A stretch of DNA of 42,075 bases from assembly GCA_025353165.1 (NCBI GenBank), contig JANXRE010000138.1, forward strand, positions 1 through 42,075, in the 5' to 3' direction. The notes below the pieces were generated by a model that did not search any database, was not told the origin of the DNA, and saw only the letters and a program-made list of their open reading frames with translations. The stretch comes from Acidobacteriota bacterium (lineage in GTDB: Bacteria > Acidobacteriota > Terriglobia > Bryobacterales > Bryobacteraceae). Shown one piece after another: positions 1 through 8,647 of the stretch. A program made the position numbers and the translations under genes. The number at the start of each line of letters is the position of its first letter. The stretch's first letter is position 1.

Positions 1-1
1 G

Positions 2-499
2 GCGCTGAAGGCGGGCCTCGCGATCGCGGTCGTCGGATTACTGGCGGTGGTGGCGGGGACCCTGCAGGAGAGCGTGGTGGAGACCGGCGACAAAGCGCCG
101 AAATTCACCGTGAAGACCGACCAGGGGCGGGAGATCTCGCCGGCGGAGTTCGGCGGTAAAATCCTGGTGCTGAACTTTTGGGCAAGCTGGTGCCAGCCGT
201 GCGTGGAGGAAACGCCGTCGCTGAACGAATTTGCGAGGAAATACGCCGGGCAGGGCGTGGTGGTGGTGGGCGTGAGCGTGGACCGGAACGAGAAGCTGTA
301 CCGCAATTTTATCCGCCGCAACGGGTTGGCGTTCCAGACTGCGCGCGATCCGGAAGCGAACATCAGCGGGTCGTACGGCACCTACAAGGTCCCGGAGTCG
401 TACATCATCGGCAAGAACGGGAAAGTGCTGCAGAAGGTGATCGGGCCGCAGAACTGGACCGACCCGGCGTACCTGAACTATTTCCAATCCTTGATGTAA
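2..499 (+). CDS. TlpA/ResA-like membrane-anchored thioredoxin-fold protein, 5' end outside window
   Basis: The reading frame is open from the left edge, so the start lies upstream. The first visible residues form a hydrophobic stretch (GLAIAVVGLLAVVAG) that fits a membrane anchor or signal peptide. A thioredoxin-like fold follows, with the redox motif WCQPC and the context LNFWASWCQPCVEETPSLN that is typical of the TlpA/ResA/AhpC-TSA group. Such proteins act outside the cytoplasmic membrane, reducing disulfides for cytochrome c maturation or protein folding. An internal GTG at 47 would cut off the anchor, so I prefer the longer frame. The true substrate cannot be told from sequence. Confidence 0.85.
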   Translation, partial: ALKAGLAIAVVGLLAVVAGTLQESVVETGDKAPKFTVKTDQGREISPAEFGGKILVLNFWASWCQPCVEETPSLNEFARKYAGQGVVVVGVSVDRNEKLYRNFIRRNGLAFQTARDPEANISGSYGTYKVPESYIIGKNGKVLQKVIGPQNWTDPAYLNYFQSLM

Positions 500-535
500 G
501 CGGGTCCGGGCGCGCTTCCTGTTAACATTGATAGC

Positions 536-1915
536 GTGCGGGTATTCGCAGTCTTCCTGTTGTTCGTGCTGCACGCGGGCGCGGCTACCGACAACATCCC
601 TTTGCCCGAACGCACTCGCGGATATCTGATCGACCTGATAAAGATCGATACGACAAATCCTCCCGGCCACGAGACCAAGGTGGCTGAATACCTCAAGCAG
701 GTCGCCGACGCGTACGGCATTCCCTCGGAGTTGGTCGGCGCCGATCCGAAGCGGCTGAATTTCGTGGCGCGGCTGAAAGGAGCGGGGAAATCGCGGCCGC
801 TCCTGCTGATGGCTCACAGCGATGTGGTGCCCGCGGAGAAGAGCCAGTGGACCGCGAATCCGTTTAGCGGCGAGATTCGCAACGGGTTCATTTACGGCCG
901 CGGCGCGGTGGACGACAAGTCGCTTCTGGCGGCGGAGCTGGCCGTGATGGTCGAGATCAAACGCCGGAACATCCAACTGAATCGCGACATCATCCTGTTG
1001 TCGGAAGCCGACGAGGAGGCCGGTTCGACCGGCATCGAGTGGCTCATCCGGGAAGCGTGGCACAAGATCGACGCGGAGTTCGCGCTGAACGAAGGCGGGG
1101 TGGCGATCGAAACCAAGGACGGCCCGCGCATCTTCCAAGTACAGACCTCCGAGAAGATCCCGACGAGAATCCTTCTGATCGCTCACGGAACCGCCGGGCA
1201 CGGTTCCCTGCCCCGCGCGGATAATCCCGTTCTGCGCCTGGCCCGGGCGCTGGTGCGGCTGTCGGATGCGGATCAGCCTGTCCGCCTGAACGCGACCACT
1301 CGGCGATACTTCCGCGAACTTGCCAAAACGGAAGACAACACCTGGCTTCAGCCGCTGCTTCCAAAGCTGGAGATGCCCGCGACCGCTGCCGTCGCGGCCG
1401 ATCAGATCCGGACCCGAGCGCCCGAACTCGAGGCCATGCTGCGGACCACTGTTTCGCCCACCATGCTCCGGGCCGGCGTCAAGGTGAACGTCATACCGAA
1501 CACCGCGGAAGCTCAGTTGGATGTCCGGCGGCTTCCGAATGAGACGCGGGAGGAGCTGCTGACGCGCTTTCGACAGATCGTCAACGACTCTTCGGTGGAG
1601 ATTAACAGCGCCCTGGGGCAGCAGTTGCCCGCCACCGAGCCGAGCCCGATGACCAGCGCGCTATACCGCGCCATCCAAAGCGCCATCCAGCGGGCCCACG
1701 CGGAAGACCTGGTCATCCCGTACATGAGCCGGGGAGCGACGGACGGGGCTTTCCTCCGCGCCCGCGGCATGGCGGTTTACGGCGCGCCGGTGTTCCTCCG
1801 GGAAGGACCGGACTCGCTGGCCCATGGCAATGACGAGCGCATCTCCATCCGCAATCTGGAGGATGGGGCCGAGCTGCTGTGGCAGATCGTGATGGAAATC
1901 GCCGGCGTGGCGTAG
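536..1915 (+). CDS. Secreted M20-family metallopeptidase
   Basis: A 459-residue protein starting at GTG with a short signal peptide (FAVFLLFVLHAGAA). The M20 dizinc motifs are in order: AHSD with His94 and Asp96, the bridging Asp127 in YGRGAVDDKS, the catalytic Glu pair Glu160-Glu161 in SEADEEAGS, and a lid-domain GHGS region. A C-terminal HGNDER supplies the last His ligand. The family includes carboxypeptidases, dipeptidases and deacylases that hydrolyse amide bonds. It probably acts on peptides in the periplasm. It lies 36 bases after the thioredoxin-like gene and may be co-transcribed. The exact substrate is not predictable. Confidence 0.9.
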   Translation: MRVFAVFLLFVLHAGAATDNIPLPERTRGYLIDLIKIDTTNPPGHETKVAEYLKQVADAYGIPSELVGADPKRLNFVARLKGAGKSRPLLLMAHSDVVPAEKSQWTANPFSGEIRNGFIYGRGAVDDKSLLAAELAVMVEIKRRNIQLNRDIILLSEADEEAGSTGIEWLIREAWHKIDAEFALNEGGVAIETKDGPRIFQVQTSEKIPTRILLIAHGTAGHGSLPRADNPVLRLARALVRLSDADQPVRLNATTRRYFRELAKTEDNTWLQPLLPKLEMPATAAVAADQIRTRAPELEAMLRTTVSPTMLRAGVKVNVIPNTAEAQLDVRRLPNETREELLTRFRQIVNDSSVEINSALGQQLPATEPSPMTSALYRAIQSAIQRAHAEDLVIPYMSRGATDGAFLRARGMAVYGAPVFLREGPDSLAHGNDERISIRNLEDGAELLWQIVMEIAGVA

Positions 1916-1949
1916 ATCCTAAAGGCCCGATACGTGCTTCACTGGCGTA

Positions 1950-4772
1950 GTGGTTTCGGTATTTTCCAGATACGCTGCCTGGATTGCGTTGATTTGCGGT
2001 TCTCCCGTGCTGGCGGGTGTGTCGCAAGGACTCGGCATCGTCTCCGGAAACGGCCAGATCGCATTTGAGTTTCAGCTCGCGCCGGCGCCCCTGGTTGTGC
2101 GGGCAACGGACGCCAGCGGCGCGCCTCTGGCGAACGTGCCGGTGGCGTGGGCGATTACTTCAGGCAGCGGCAATCTCGCCGGTCCCGTCGCGACGACCGA
2201 CAGCAGCGGCCTGGCCATGGCCAATTTCCTGGCGACGGCGCTACCCGACGGCCAATCCTTCGGGGCGCAAACGATCACCGCCACATCCCCCGCCGGGACG
2301 GCGACCTTCGTCGTCACGACGCTCGTGAACCGGGCGACGATGGGGGGAGTCACCGCGATGCCGGTGGTGCAACTGCCGGCGACTTCCAATTCTCCGCCCA
2401 GCGTGACGGCGCATGTGTCGGTTTTTGGCGGACCGCAGGACGGAGCGGCCATCCCGAACGTGAGCGTGCGGGTGCTGGACGCCGTCTGCGCCAACGCGCA
2501 GGGCGGAACAGTCCTCACCGATGCGCAGGGGAATGCATCCTGCGACCTGATCCTCTCCAGAGCGCCGGGGTCCTATTTAATGACCGTTCTCGCAGGTGAG
2601 TACTCGAAGACCGCCCAGTTCACCGCCGCCGTCAATGCGTTGCAGGATTGCACGTATAGCCTGGCCCCCGTCAACGCAAGCTACGGTCAGAACGGGGGCA
2701 GCGGCAACATCTCGATCGCAACTTCCCCGAACTGTGCGTGGACCTCCTCCAGCAGTTCCAGTTGGTTGGTAATCACGCCGGCTAGTGGGCTGGGCTCGGG
2801 CTCGGTCTCTTACGCCCTGGCGCCGAATACGGGGTTGGCGCGGAGCGCGACCATCGCGGTTTCCGGCCAAAGTTCGAACATTGCGCAGGACGGAACAGGC
2901 GTCCCCGTCTCGTACCCGGCTATGACGAATGGCCCGTTCCCGGCGGGCGTCGTGGGGCTCGGCTACCTTCAGACCCTGACCAGTACCGGCGGTTGCGCAA
3001 ATCCGGTGTTTTCAGCGGGAGCGCTGCCGCCCGGTCTCGTCCTGCGCAAAATCTTCCCGGGCACGTTCGCGGTCGCCGGAGTCCCGAACGCCGCCGGCGC
3101 TTACACATTCCCCCTGACGGTGACCGATGGTTGCGGGGCGACCGGCCAGACGAACTTCACCATTGCGGTGTCGGCGGGACTGGGCACCACTGCGCCGATC
3201 TTCGTCTCGCCGGCCGCTGTTTCATTCTCGGTGCAGGCAGGAGACGCAAGCGTGGTGGCGGACCAGACCATCGCGGTGACCAGCAGCGGCGCCTTGTCTT
3301 TCACCGCCACGGCGATTCCGGGCATGGGCGGGAACTGGCTCGCCGTCGGCGGCGCGGGACCGGCGCCCGCCACCCTGACCCTGCACCTGATCAATTACAG
3401 CGCTCTAGGTCCGGGGACCTATGCTTCCGGTATCGCGATCACGCCCTTGACCGGCGGACCGCCCCTGGTCGTCCCCGTAAGCCTGACCGTTGCCGCGCCC
3501 GCGGTTCTCACGGTGTGGCCGCCGGTGGTGGACTTCGCGATGTCCGGCGCGGCCAGCCAGACGATCCAGGTGCAAGGGACACCCGCGTCCTACTCGGTGG
3601 CCGTGTCCGGGGGCAACTGGCTCTCGGTCTCCAAAACGGCTGGCTCCGCGCCGGACACCTTCGACTTGATTGCCGATGCGAGCGCGCTGGCTCCGGGCGT
3701 CTACAACGGATCGGTCACGGTGACGCCGACCGTCCCGCCGGGACCGGCGCTGACGATACCGGTCGCGGTCCGTGCGTCTTCCGCGGCCGAGGTTACCCCG
3801 ATCCCGTCCTCGGTGGCGATCGTCTATCACATCGGGGACCCTTCACCGGCGGCCCAAAACATCTCACTCCAGTCCTTCACCGGCGCCGCGAGCTATACCG
3901 CGGCCAGCACCGCGCCATGGCTGGCGGTAGCCCCAAGCTCGGGATCGACTCCCGATACACTCTCGCTTACGGTAAATCCCGCGGGCCTGGGCCCCGGAGC
4001 CTGGTACGCCTCCGTGATCGTCTCCAACCCCGCGATGTCAGTGCCGGTGACGCTGTTCATCCCGACCCCCAAACCGGCGATCGCTGGGGTTCAGAATGCC
4101 GCGAGTTACGCCTCGGGCCCCGTGGCTCCGGGTGAGGCGATCATTATTTACGGGTCGCACCTGGGGCCGTTCTTCCTGGTTCCGGGTACCGTGACCAACG
4201 GCAAGCAGGACAAGCGGGCCGGGCCGACCCGGGTGCTTTTCGACGGAGTGGCCGCGCCGGTGCTCTATGCCAGCCAGGACGTCGTGGCCGCGCTTGTGCC
4301 GTTCGGCGTTTCGGGCGCGAAGGCGACGAATCTACAAGTTGAAGCGGCCGGCCTGGACTCCGACCCGGTTGCGATTCCGGCGGCCACGGCCGCTCCGGGA
4401 ATCTTTGCGGACGCGTCGGGAAGCGCCATCGCGATAAATCCGGATTATTCCCGGAACGGTCCACTAAACGGAGCGGCGGCGGGGGGCTGGGTCGGCGTGT
4501 ATCTGACCGGCGGCGGCGCGACAACGCCGGCCAGTCCCGACGGCCTGATCGCGACCGATGACTCGCGAACGCTCGCGCAAGGCGTCACGGCTCTGATCAA
4601 TGGAGAGAATGCCGTGGTGCTGTATGCGGGCAATGCGTTAGGCTCACCGGCGGGAATATCGCTGGTCAAAGTCCTGCTCCCGGCCGATCTTCCGGCCGGC
4701 GCTGCGACGATTGTGTTGACGATAAGAGGGGTAAGCACTCAAACGGGGGTTACGGTGTACATCCGTCCGTAG
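1950..4772 (+). CDS. Large secreted Ig-like repeat protein with Solibacter-type C-terminal domain
   Basis: A 940-residue protein with a GTG start and an N-terminal hydrophobic segment (YAAWIALICGSPVLAG). Residues about 40-125 look like a bacterial Ig-like (Big-1/invasin) domain (PVAWAITSGSGNL). Several repeats follow with the BACON/Ig signature (NCAWTSSSSSSWLVITPASG; GNWLSVSKTAGSAPDT; APWLAVAPSSGSTPDT). The last ~230 residues (AGVQNAASYASGPVAPGE, then IIIYGSHLGP) match the TIGR03437-type Solibacter C-terminal domain. It has no catalytic residues that I can see, so a surface, adhesive or matrix role is inference. The closely similar repeats suggest internal duplication. Confidence 0.85.
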   Translation: MVSVFSRYAAWIALICGSPVLAGVSQGLGIVSGNGQIAFEFQLAPAPLVVRATDASGAPLANVPVAWAITSGSGNLAGPVATTDSSGLAMANFLATALPDGQSFGAQTITATSPAGTATFVVTTLVNRATMGGVTAMPVVQLPATSNSPPSVTAHVSVFGGPQDGAAIPNVSVRVLDAVCANAQGGTVLTDAQGNASCDLILSRAPGSYLMTVLAGEYSKTAQFTAAVNALQDCTYSLAPVNASYGQNGGSGNISIATSPNCAWTSSSSSSWLVITPASGLGSGSVSYALAPNTGLARSATIAVSGQSSNIAQDGTGVPVSYPAMTNGPFPAGVVGLGYLQTLTSTGGCANPVFSAGALPPGLVLRKIFPGTFAVAGVPNAAGAYTFPLTVTDGCGATGQTNFTIAVSAGLGTTAPIFVSPAAVSFSVQAGDASVVADQTIAVTSSGALSFTATAIPGMGGNWLAVGGAGPAPATLTLHLINYSALGPGTYASGIAITPLTGGPPLVVPVSLTVAAPAVLTVWPPVVDFAMSGAASQTIQVQGTPASYSVAVSGGNWLSVSKTAGSAPDTFDLIADASALAPGVYNGSVTVTPTVPPGPALTIPVAVRASSAAEVTPIPSSVAIVYHIGDPSPAAQNISLQSFTGAASYTAASTAPWLAVAPSSGSTPDTLSLTVNPAGLGPGAWYASVIVSNPAMSVPVTLFIPTPKPAIAGVQNAASYASGPVAPGEAIIIYGSHLGPFFLVPGTVTNGKQDKRAGPTRVLFDGVAAPVLYASQDVVAALVPFGVSGAKATNLQVEAAGLDSDPVAIPAATAAPGIFADASGSAIAINPDYSRNGPLNGAAAGGWVGVYLTGGGATTPASPDGLIATDDSRTLAQGVTALINGENAVVLYAGNALGSPAGISLVKVLLPADLPAGAATIVLTIRGVSTQTGVTVYIRP

Positions 4773-4781
4773 GCGTTCGAT

Positions 4782-4884
4782 GTGGCGCACGCACTCGTGC
4801 GTGCCGCGTCGGCACTCTTGCCGACGCTTGGGAAAATCGTGTCGCGGGGAGTTGCGACATGGCACGCACGAGTGCATGCGCCAC
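4782..4884. repeat. REP-like cloverleaf inverted repeat element
   Basis: Outer arms 4782-4805 and 4861-4884 are 24 bases each and pair with one mismatch. Each arm is itself palindromic (core GCACGCACTCGTGCGTGC). Between them are two further hairpins: 4806-4827 (GCGTCGGCA/TGCCGACGC) and about 4841-4858 (GTCGC/GCGAC). It sits between the convergent genes ending at 4772 and 4927, and the same arm sequence recurs at 7496-7536. It has no coding content. It is probably a dispersed REP-type element and may also stop transcription from both sides, though no T-run is present. Confidence 0.8.
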
Positions 4885-4926
4885 GTCGGACTGACACGGT
4901 TATTTCATGCCAGGCCATGAGGGCTT

Positions 4927-5787
4927 TCAGGCGCCGTCCGCTTTTCTGAGCAGTACCTGCGCCTTCTCCCGCGAAGGATCTTCGGGCGTTAGCTCGCTGC
5001 CGAGATACCTCCTTAGAAGATCTCGCGCCTTTTCCAGATTGCGTCCATCGCGCACGTAAGTCTCGGCCGTCCTGTAGAGGACGTCCGGACTGTTCGGAGC
5101 CAGCTTCTGGGCGCGCGCGAAGGCGAGGTCGCTCTCCTGCGCGCGGCCGCGTTTGGAGAGATACGCGGCCAGATCCAGCAGGCGTCCCACCTGCCGCGGC
5201 GTAAGCTCGACGGCGCGCCGGAGCTGCGCCTCGGCTTCGTCGAAATGCTTTCGCCGGTCCGATAACTGCGCCTTGGCGAAGTAGCCCTCGGCGGCATCCA
5301 GCCTCGCCATCCGGTTGGCCATGTCCTCGGCCTTGCCGAAGCCTCCGCCCAGGAACCCGGGCGCTTCCAGATAGTAGTCGAACAGGTCGCTTAACGCTTC
5401 CTTGTTCGTGCCGTCGAGTGCGACGGCGCGCTCGAAGCACTGCCGGGCCTTGGAAGCGTAAGACCCTGCCACGAGGGCGTTCGACACTTCGGCTCTGCGG
5501 CCCCACGCGCGGCCGAGCCAGAGAACGAATTCCGAGCTGCTGGGATCCGCGGCAACAGCCTGCTCAAAGGCGCCAGCGGCCTTTTTGTATTCCGCCATCA
5601 TGAAATACGACTGGCCGATCAGCTCCCACGCGGGCCCGTCTTTGAGCGTCTGGGATTGCAGGATCTTCAGCGCACCAGCATAATCGATGCGATCGTAAAG
5701 CTTCCGCGCGCGTCCCAGGTCCGCGGAACCTGCAAGCAGTCCGGAACAGAACAGAACTGTCATGCAAATCACGCGCACTGCAAACAT
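4927..5787 (-). CDS. Secreted TPR-repeat protein
   Basis: A 286-residue protein with an N-terminal signal peptide (MTVLFCSGLLAGSA). The mature part is a run of helical pairs typical of tetratricopeptide repeats, for example YFMMAEYKKAAGAFEQAVAA followed by DPSSSEFVLWLGRAW, and RAQKLAPNSPDVLYRTAETY. TPR proteins are protein-interaction scaffolds, so no enzymatic role is indicated. It is convergent to the Ig-repeat gene across the palindromic element and divergent from the TPR/CarboxypepD gene at 5904. The partner is unknown. Confidence 0.8.
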   Translation of the reverse strand: MFAVRVICMTVLFCSGLLAGSADLGRARKLYDRIDYAGALKILQSQTLKDGPAWELIGQSYFMMAEYKKAAGAFEQAVAADPSSSEFVLWLGRAWGRRAEVSNALVAGSYASKARQCFERAVALDGTNKEALSDLFDYYLEAPGFLGGGFGKAEDMANRMARLDAAEGYFAKAQLSDRRKHFDEAEAQLRRAVELTPRQVGRLLDLAAYLSKRGRAQESDLAFARAQKLAPNSPDVLYRTAETYVRDGRNLEKARDLLRRYLGSELTPEDPSREKAQVLLRKADGA

Positions 5788-5903
5788 GTTGCTACCTTCG
5801 CCTCCATTGTATTCCCCTCTTTAGATGCGGCGTTGCTTCGCCCGATTCACGGCTGTAGTAGACTAAAAACAGCAACAATTCCAGATCGGGAGGTCCCCAA
5901 TTC

Positions 5904-7175
5904 ATGGTTGCTTCCAGCAACTCCCCTCATCGACGTATCCTACGCGCATTTTTAGGCTTCTTAGGCGCTTCCTTGTTTTTCGCCGCGTCCGGATGGGCCC
6001 AGACGGGCTCCTTTTCCGGAGACGTGAAGGACGAAAACGGAAAGGGCCTGCAAGGCGCTCTGGTCAAGATCGAACGCACGGACATCAAGGGAAACTACAA
6101 AGTAAAGACGGACAAGAAGGGCCACTACTTCCACGCGGGACTTCCGCTTGGACAGTACAACATCATTCTAGAAGTGGAGGGCAAGGATATCGACCGCGTG
6201 AACGGCGTACGCACACGCCTCGGTGACGAAGTGCCCATCAACTTCAACATGGCGGAGACGAAAGCCAAGCAGGTTGCGCTTCAGAAGTCCGCCGATACCG
6301 GCCAGTTCTCGAAAGAGCAGGAACGCGGCATGAGCGCCGAGCAAAAAGCCGCGTTGGAGAAGCAGACCAAGGAACGCTCCGCGCAGATGGCCAAGAACAA
6401 GGAATTGAACGACGCCTTCAACGCTGGCCACGAAGGTCTCACGCAGGCGCAGCAGAGCAAGGCCCAACTGGCCCGGGAGGTCGATGCCACGAAGAAGCAG
6501 GAACTGCAGGCAACGTTGCGTGCGCAAACCACGACGGCGATCACGAAATTCGATGCGGCCGAAAAAGCCATCGATGCGAGTGATCCCAAGCAGGCGCAGA
6601 ACGTCATAGTGGTGGAGAGTAACAAAGCGGAGGCCTATGGACTTCTCGCTGAAGTTCTGACCGGTCAGGAGCAGCAAGACGCAATTGCGAAGGCTATCGA
6701 GGCATACAGCCGGGCCATCGCGCTGAAACCTGACGATGCAGCTATGCACAACAACTACGCCCTTATACTCGCCCGTGCAAAGAAGATGGACGATGCGAAA
6801 GCGGAATTGACCAAGGCTGCTCAGTTGGAACCGGGGCAGGCAGGCAAGTACTACTACAATCTTGGGGCATTACTTGTAAACACCGGTCTGTCTGCCGAGG
6901 CGATAGATTTTTTCAAGAAGGCGATTGAGGCCGATCCGAACTACGCGCCGGCGCAGTACCAATATGGCAACGCCCTCTCCGCGAAGATGGTGAGCCAACC
7001 GGATGGGACCGTGGTCGCGCCTCCTGAAATGAAGGAAGCGCTGGAAAAATACTTGCAGCTCGACCCAAATGGCAGAGACGCCGAGGCGGCGAAGGGCTTG
7101 TTGCTGGCGATCGGCGGAAAGCTCGAGACGAAGTACGAGAATCCGGCCGCCGCTAAGAAGAAGACGAAGAAGTAA
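5904..7175 (+). CDS. Secreted protein with carboxypeptidase-regulatory-like domain and TPR repeats
   Basis: 423 residues, ATG start preceded by GGGAGG at about 5889. A hydrophobic signal sequence (LGFLGASLFFAASGWAQ) is followed at residues 33-110 by a carboxypeptidase-regulatory-like beta-sandwich (GSFSGDVKDENGKGLQGALV). A charged helical region rich in Lys, Gln and Glu comes next, then about three TPR units from residue 245 (AIEAYSRAIALKPDDAAMHN; LGALLVNTGLSAEAIDFFKK). The C terminus is lysine-rich. This domain pairing is frequent in Acidobacteriota secreted proteins, and the function is a scaffold at best guess. A strong intrinsic terminator follows. Confidence 0.8.
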   Translation: MVASSNSPHRRILRAFLGFLGASLFFAASGWAQTGSFSGDVKDENGKGLQGALVKIERTDIKGNYKVKTDKKGHYFHAGLPLGQYNIILEVEGKDIDRVNGVRTRLGDEVPINFNMAETKAKQVALQKSADTGQFSKEQERGMSAEQKAALEKQTKERSAQMAKNKELNDAFNAGHEGLTQAQQSKAQLAREVDATKKQELQATLRAQTTTAITKFDAAEKAIDASDPKQAQNVIVVESNKAEAYGLLAEVLTGQEQQDAIAKAIEAYSRAIALKPDDAAMHNNYALILARAKKMDDAKAELTKAAQLEPGQAGKYYYNLGALLVNTGLSAEAIDFFKKAIEADPNYAPAQYQYGNALSAKMVSQPDGTVVAPPEMKEALEKYLQLDPNGRDAEAAKGLLLAIGGKLETKYENPAAAKKKTKK

Positions 7176-7197
7176 CGGACGGCGAGGGAGTTCCGAG

Positions 7198-7227
7198 GGA
7201 CGGGCTTAAAACAGCCCGTCCTTTTTT
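7198..7227 (+). terminator. Rho-independent terminator
   Basis: A perfect 9-bp stem (GGACGGGCT at 7198-7206, AGCCCGTCC at 7213-7221) with a 6-base loop TAAAAC and a run of six T at 7222-7227. It is 22 bases after the stop of the TPR gene and ends exactly at the ATG of the next gene. Confidence 0.9.
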
Positions 7228-7491
7228 ATGCTTCGTTTCGTAGTCATCCTAATAATCAGTGTTTTTCTCATCACGATCCTCCGATCGGTGTGGGCCCTGA
7301 TCTCACGTGGACTTGCCGATCTGTTCGGGCCGGCTCAGCAGCATCCGCCGGTGCCGATGGCACGCGAGCTCAAGCGCGACCCAGTGTGCGGGACATACAT
7401 CGCCGCGGCGGCTTCGGTGCGGAAAATTGTGAAGGGCGAGACGCTGTATTTCTGTAGCCCGAATTGCCGGGACAAATACCCGGGCGCGTGA
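7228..7491 (+). CDS. Small membrane protein with YHS-type metal-binding domain
   Basis: 87 residues: an N-terminal transmembrane helix (FVVILIISVFLITILRSVWAL) and a C-terminal YHS-like domain with DPVCGTYI near residue 51 and YFCSPNCRDKYPGA at the end. The conserved cysteines suggest metal binding, as in the small PP0621/YHS group. The start is uncertain: the ATG at 7228 directly abuts the terminator T-run and has no visible ribosome binding site. The membrane helix is nevertheless only kept with this start. A later ATG near 7358 would leave just the YHS part. The role is unknown; metal handling is plausible. Confidence 0.7.
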   Translation: MLRFVVILIISVFLITILRSVWALISRGLADLFGPAQQHPPVPMARELKRDPVCGTYIAAAASVRKIVKGETLYFCSPNCRDKYPGA

Positions 7492-7495
7492 CACC

Positions 7496-7536
7496 GTGGC
7501 GCACGCACTTATGCGACGCACGGGTGCGTGCGCCAC
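7496..7536. repeat. Short REP-like inverted repeat
   Basis: Perfect 13-base arms GTGGCGCACGCAC (7496-7508) and GTGCGTGCGCCAC (7524-7536) around a 15-base loop. The left arm is identical to the start of the element at 4782. It lies 4 bases after one gene and 4 bases before the end of a convergent gene, so it may act as a bidirectional transcription stop. Confidence 0.8.
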
Positions 7537-7540
7537 GTTC

Positions 7541-8248
7541 CTAGCGTTCGCGGCCCGTTAGCGGCCCGTAAGTGAACAAGGTTTCGGCCGCTACCACGCC
7601 CGAGTGAAATTCACGGTGCAGCGCCGAGGCTGGCATGGGCGCGCCGTCCGCGCTGTAAACGTAGTCCACCTCGGCATGATCGCGGATATCCCCCCGGCGC
7701 TCGGCATCCAGCGTGACCCGGAGGAGGCGGTACGTGGCGGCGTCCACCCATACCTCACCGTGAGTCTGCTGGCGGAACTTCTTCTGCCGTTCCTGGATGG
7801 TCACCGTTTCCGGGCCCTCCACCTGCTCATACCGGAACACGACCGCGGCCTGCGCGCCGAAATACGCCGTCCGGTCCTCCTGGAATGCGTAGCGGCGGAT
7901 GGTGGCGGCGTCGAACAGCAGCAGCAGTTGCCCGGCGTCGTTGATCGTGGGCTTCAGTTCCTTGTCTTGAGAGGAACGCAGGATCTTGCGCTTCTCGTGC
8001 ACTCCCTGCGGGCCAACTTCAAAGCGGTACTCGGAAACGGCCTGAGCGGTGTCCCATTTGTCCCCGCCCGACGCCTTTCGGTAGCGCATAATCTCCTCGG
8101 CGGAAAAGCGCGGGGCGGCCGCGAGGAAAGCCTTGGCGGCGGAGGCGAGGGATTCGGTCAGTCGCGCCGTATCGCCGGCGGCCTGGGCGCTGGCCGCGCA
8201 GGCGAGCAGGAGGCAGAGGCGACAGGACACCAACTTCCAGAATGACAC
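7541..8248 (-). CDS. Exported protein of unknown function
   Basis: 235 residues with a signal peptide ([17 protein letters not shown]). The mature protein reads as mostly beta-strand, ending with [20 protein letters not shown] and [20 protein letters not shown]. This resembles the outer-membrane lipoprotein-sorting (LolA/LolB-like) style of beta-sheet seen in many Acidobacteriota exported proteins, but I cannot assign a family. It is divergent from acpP and convergent with the YHS gene. No catalytic motif is evident. Confidence 0.7.
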   Translation of the reverse strand: MSFWKLVSCRLCLLLACAASAQAAGDTARLTESLASAAKAFLAAAPRFSAEEIMRYRKASGGDKWDTAQAVSEYRFEVGPQGVHEKRKILRSSQDKELKPTINDAGQLLLLFDAATIRRYAFQEDRTAYFGAQAAVVFRYEQVEGPETVTIQERQKKFRQQTHGEVWVDAATYRLLRVTLDAERRGDIRDHAEVDYVYSADGAPMPASALHREFHSGVVAAETLFTYGPLTGRER

Positions 8249-8317
8249 ACCGTAAGTACCTAAGGACCAGGAGGTCCGATTTTGCCGCTGGGAACCGCGT
8301 GGAATCGCGCCTTGCCG

Positions 8318-8326
8318 TGTTAGAAT
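8318..8326 (+). promoter_or_regulatory. Probable extended -10 promoter for acpP
   Basis: TGT followed by TAGAAT (8321-8326) matches an extended -10 element. No convincing -35 hexamer is seen, as expected for this class. It would give a leader of roughly 38 bases before the acpP ATG. Confidence 0.4.
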
Positions 8327-8370
8327 CGGGAGTTTGCAACAGGATTGCTATCGATACACCAGGAGGACTC

Positions 8371-8607
8371 ATGTCCGTTGAGCAGAAAGTGAAGCAGATT
8401 ATTGTCGAACAACTCGGCGTGGACGAGGCGCAGGTAGACAACACGGCATCGTTCGTGGACGACCTGGGCGCGGACAGCCTTGACATCGTCGAGTTGGTCA
8501 TGGCTTTCGAAGAGGCGTTCGACCTCGATATCCCCGACGAGGACGCGGAAAAGATCAAGACCGTGAAGGACGCCGTCGACTACATCGAAGCCAAGAAGGG
8601 CAAGTAG
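8371..8607 (+). CDS. acpP: Acyl carrier protein
   Basis: A 78-residue acidic helical protein with the phosphopantetheine site [10 protein letters not shown]; Ser36 is the attachment residue. It carries growing acyl chains in type II fatty-acid synthesis in the cytoplasm. The frame is open upstream to 8242, but the ATG at 8371 gives the standard family length and has a strong ribosome binding site AGGAGG at 8361-8366. fabF follows 40 bases later, the common acpP-fabF pairing. Confidence 0.97.
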   Translation: MSVEQKVKQIIVEQLGVDEAQVDNTASFVDDLGADSLDIVELVMAFEEAFDLDIPDEDAEKIKTVKDAVDYIEAKKGK

Positions 8608-8609
8608 TA

Positions 8610-8623
8610 AGGGCGCGCGCCCT
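8610..8623 (+). other. GC palindrome between acpP and fabF
   Basis: AGGGCGCGCGCCCT is a perfect 14-base palindrome directly after the acpP stop. It could form a short hairpin in the acpP-fabF transcript. No T-run follows, so it is not a clear terminator; partial attenuation or mRNA stabilisation is possible. Confidence 0.5.
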
Positions 8624-8647
8624 CACCAGCCCTAGGAGCATTTCAAC

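Noticed and set aside
38-1201. 387-residue open frame on the minus strand opposite the thioredoxin and peptidase genes
   Set aside because: It mirrors two well-supported plus-strand genes, is rich in Arg and His as antisense of GC-rich codons, and shows no domain.
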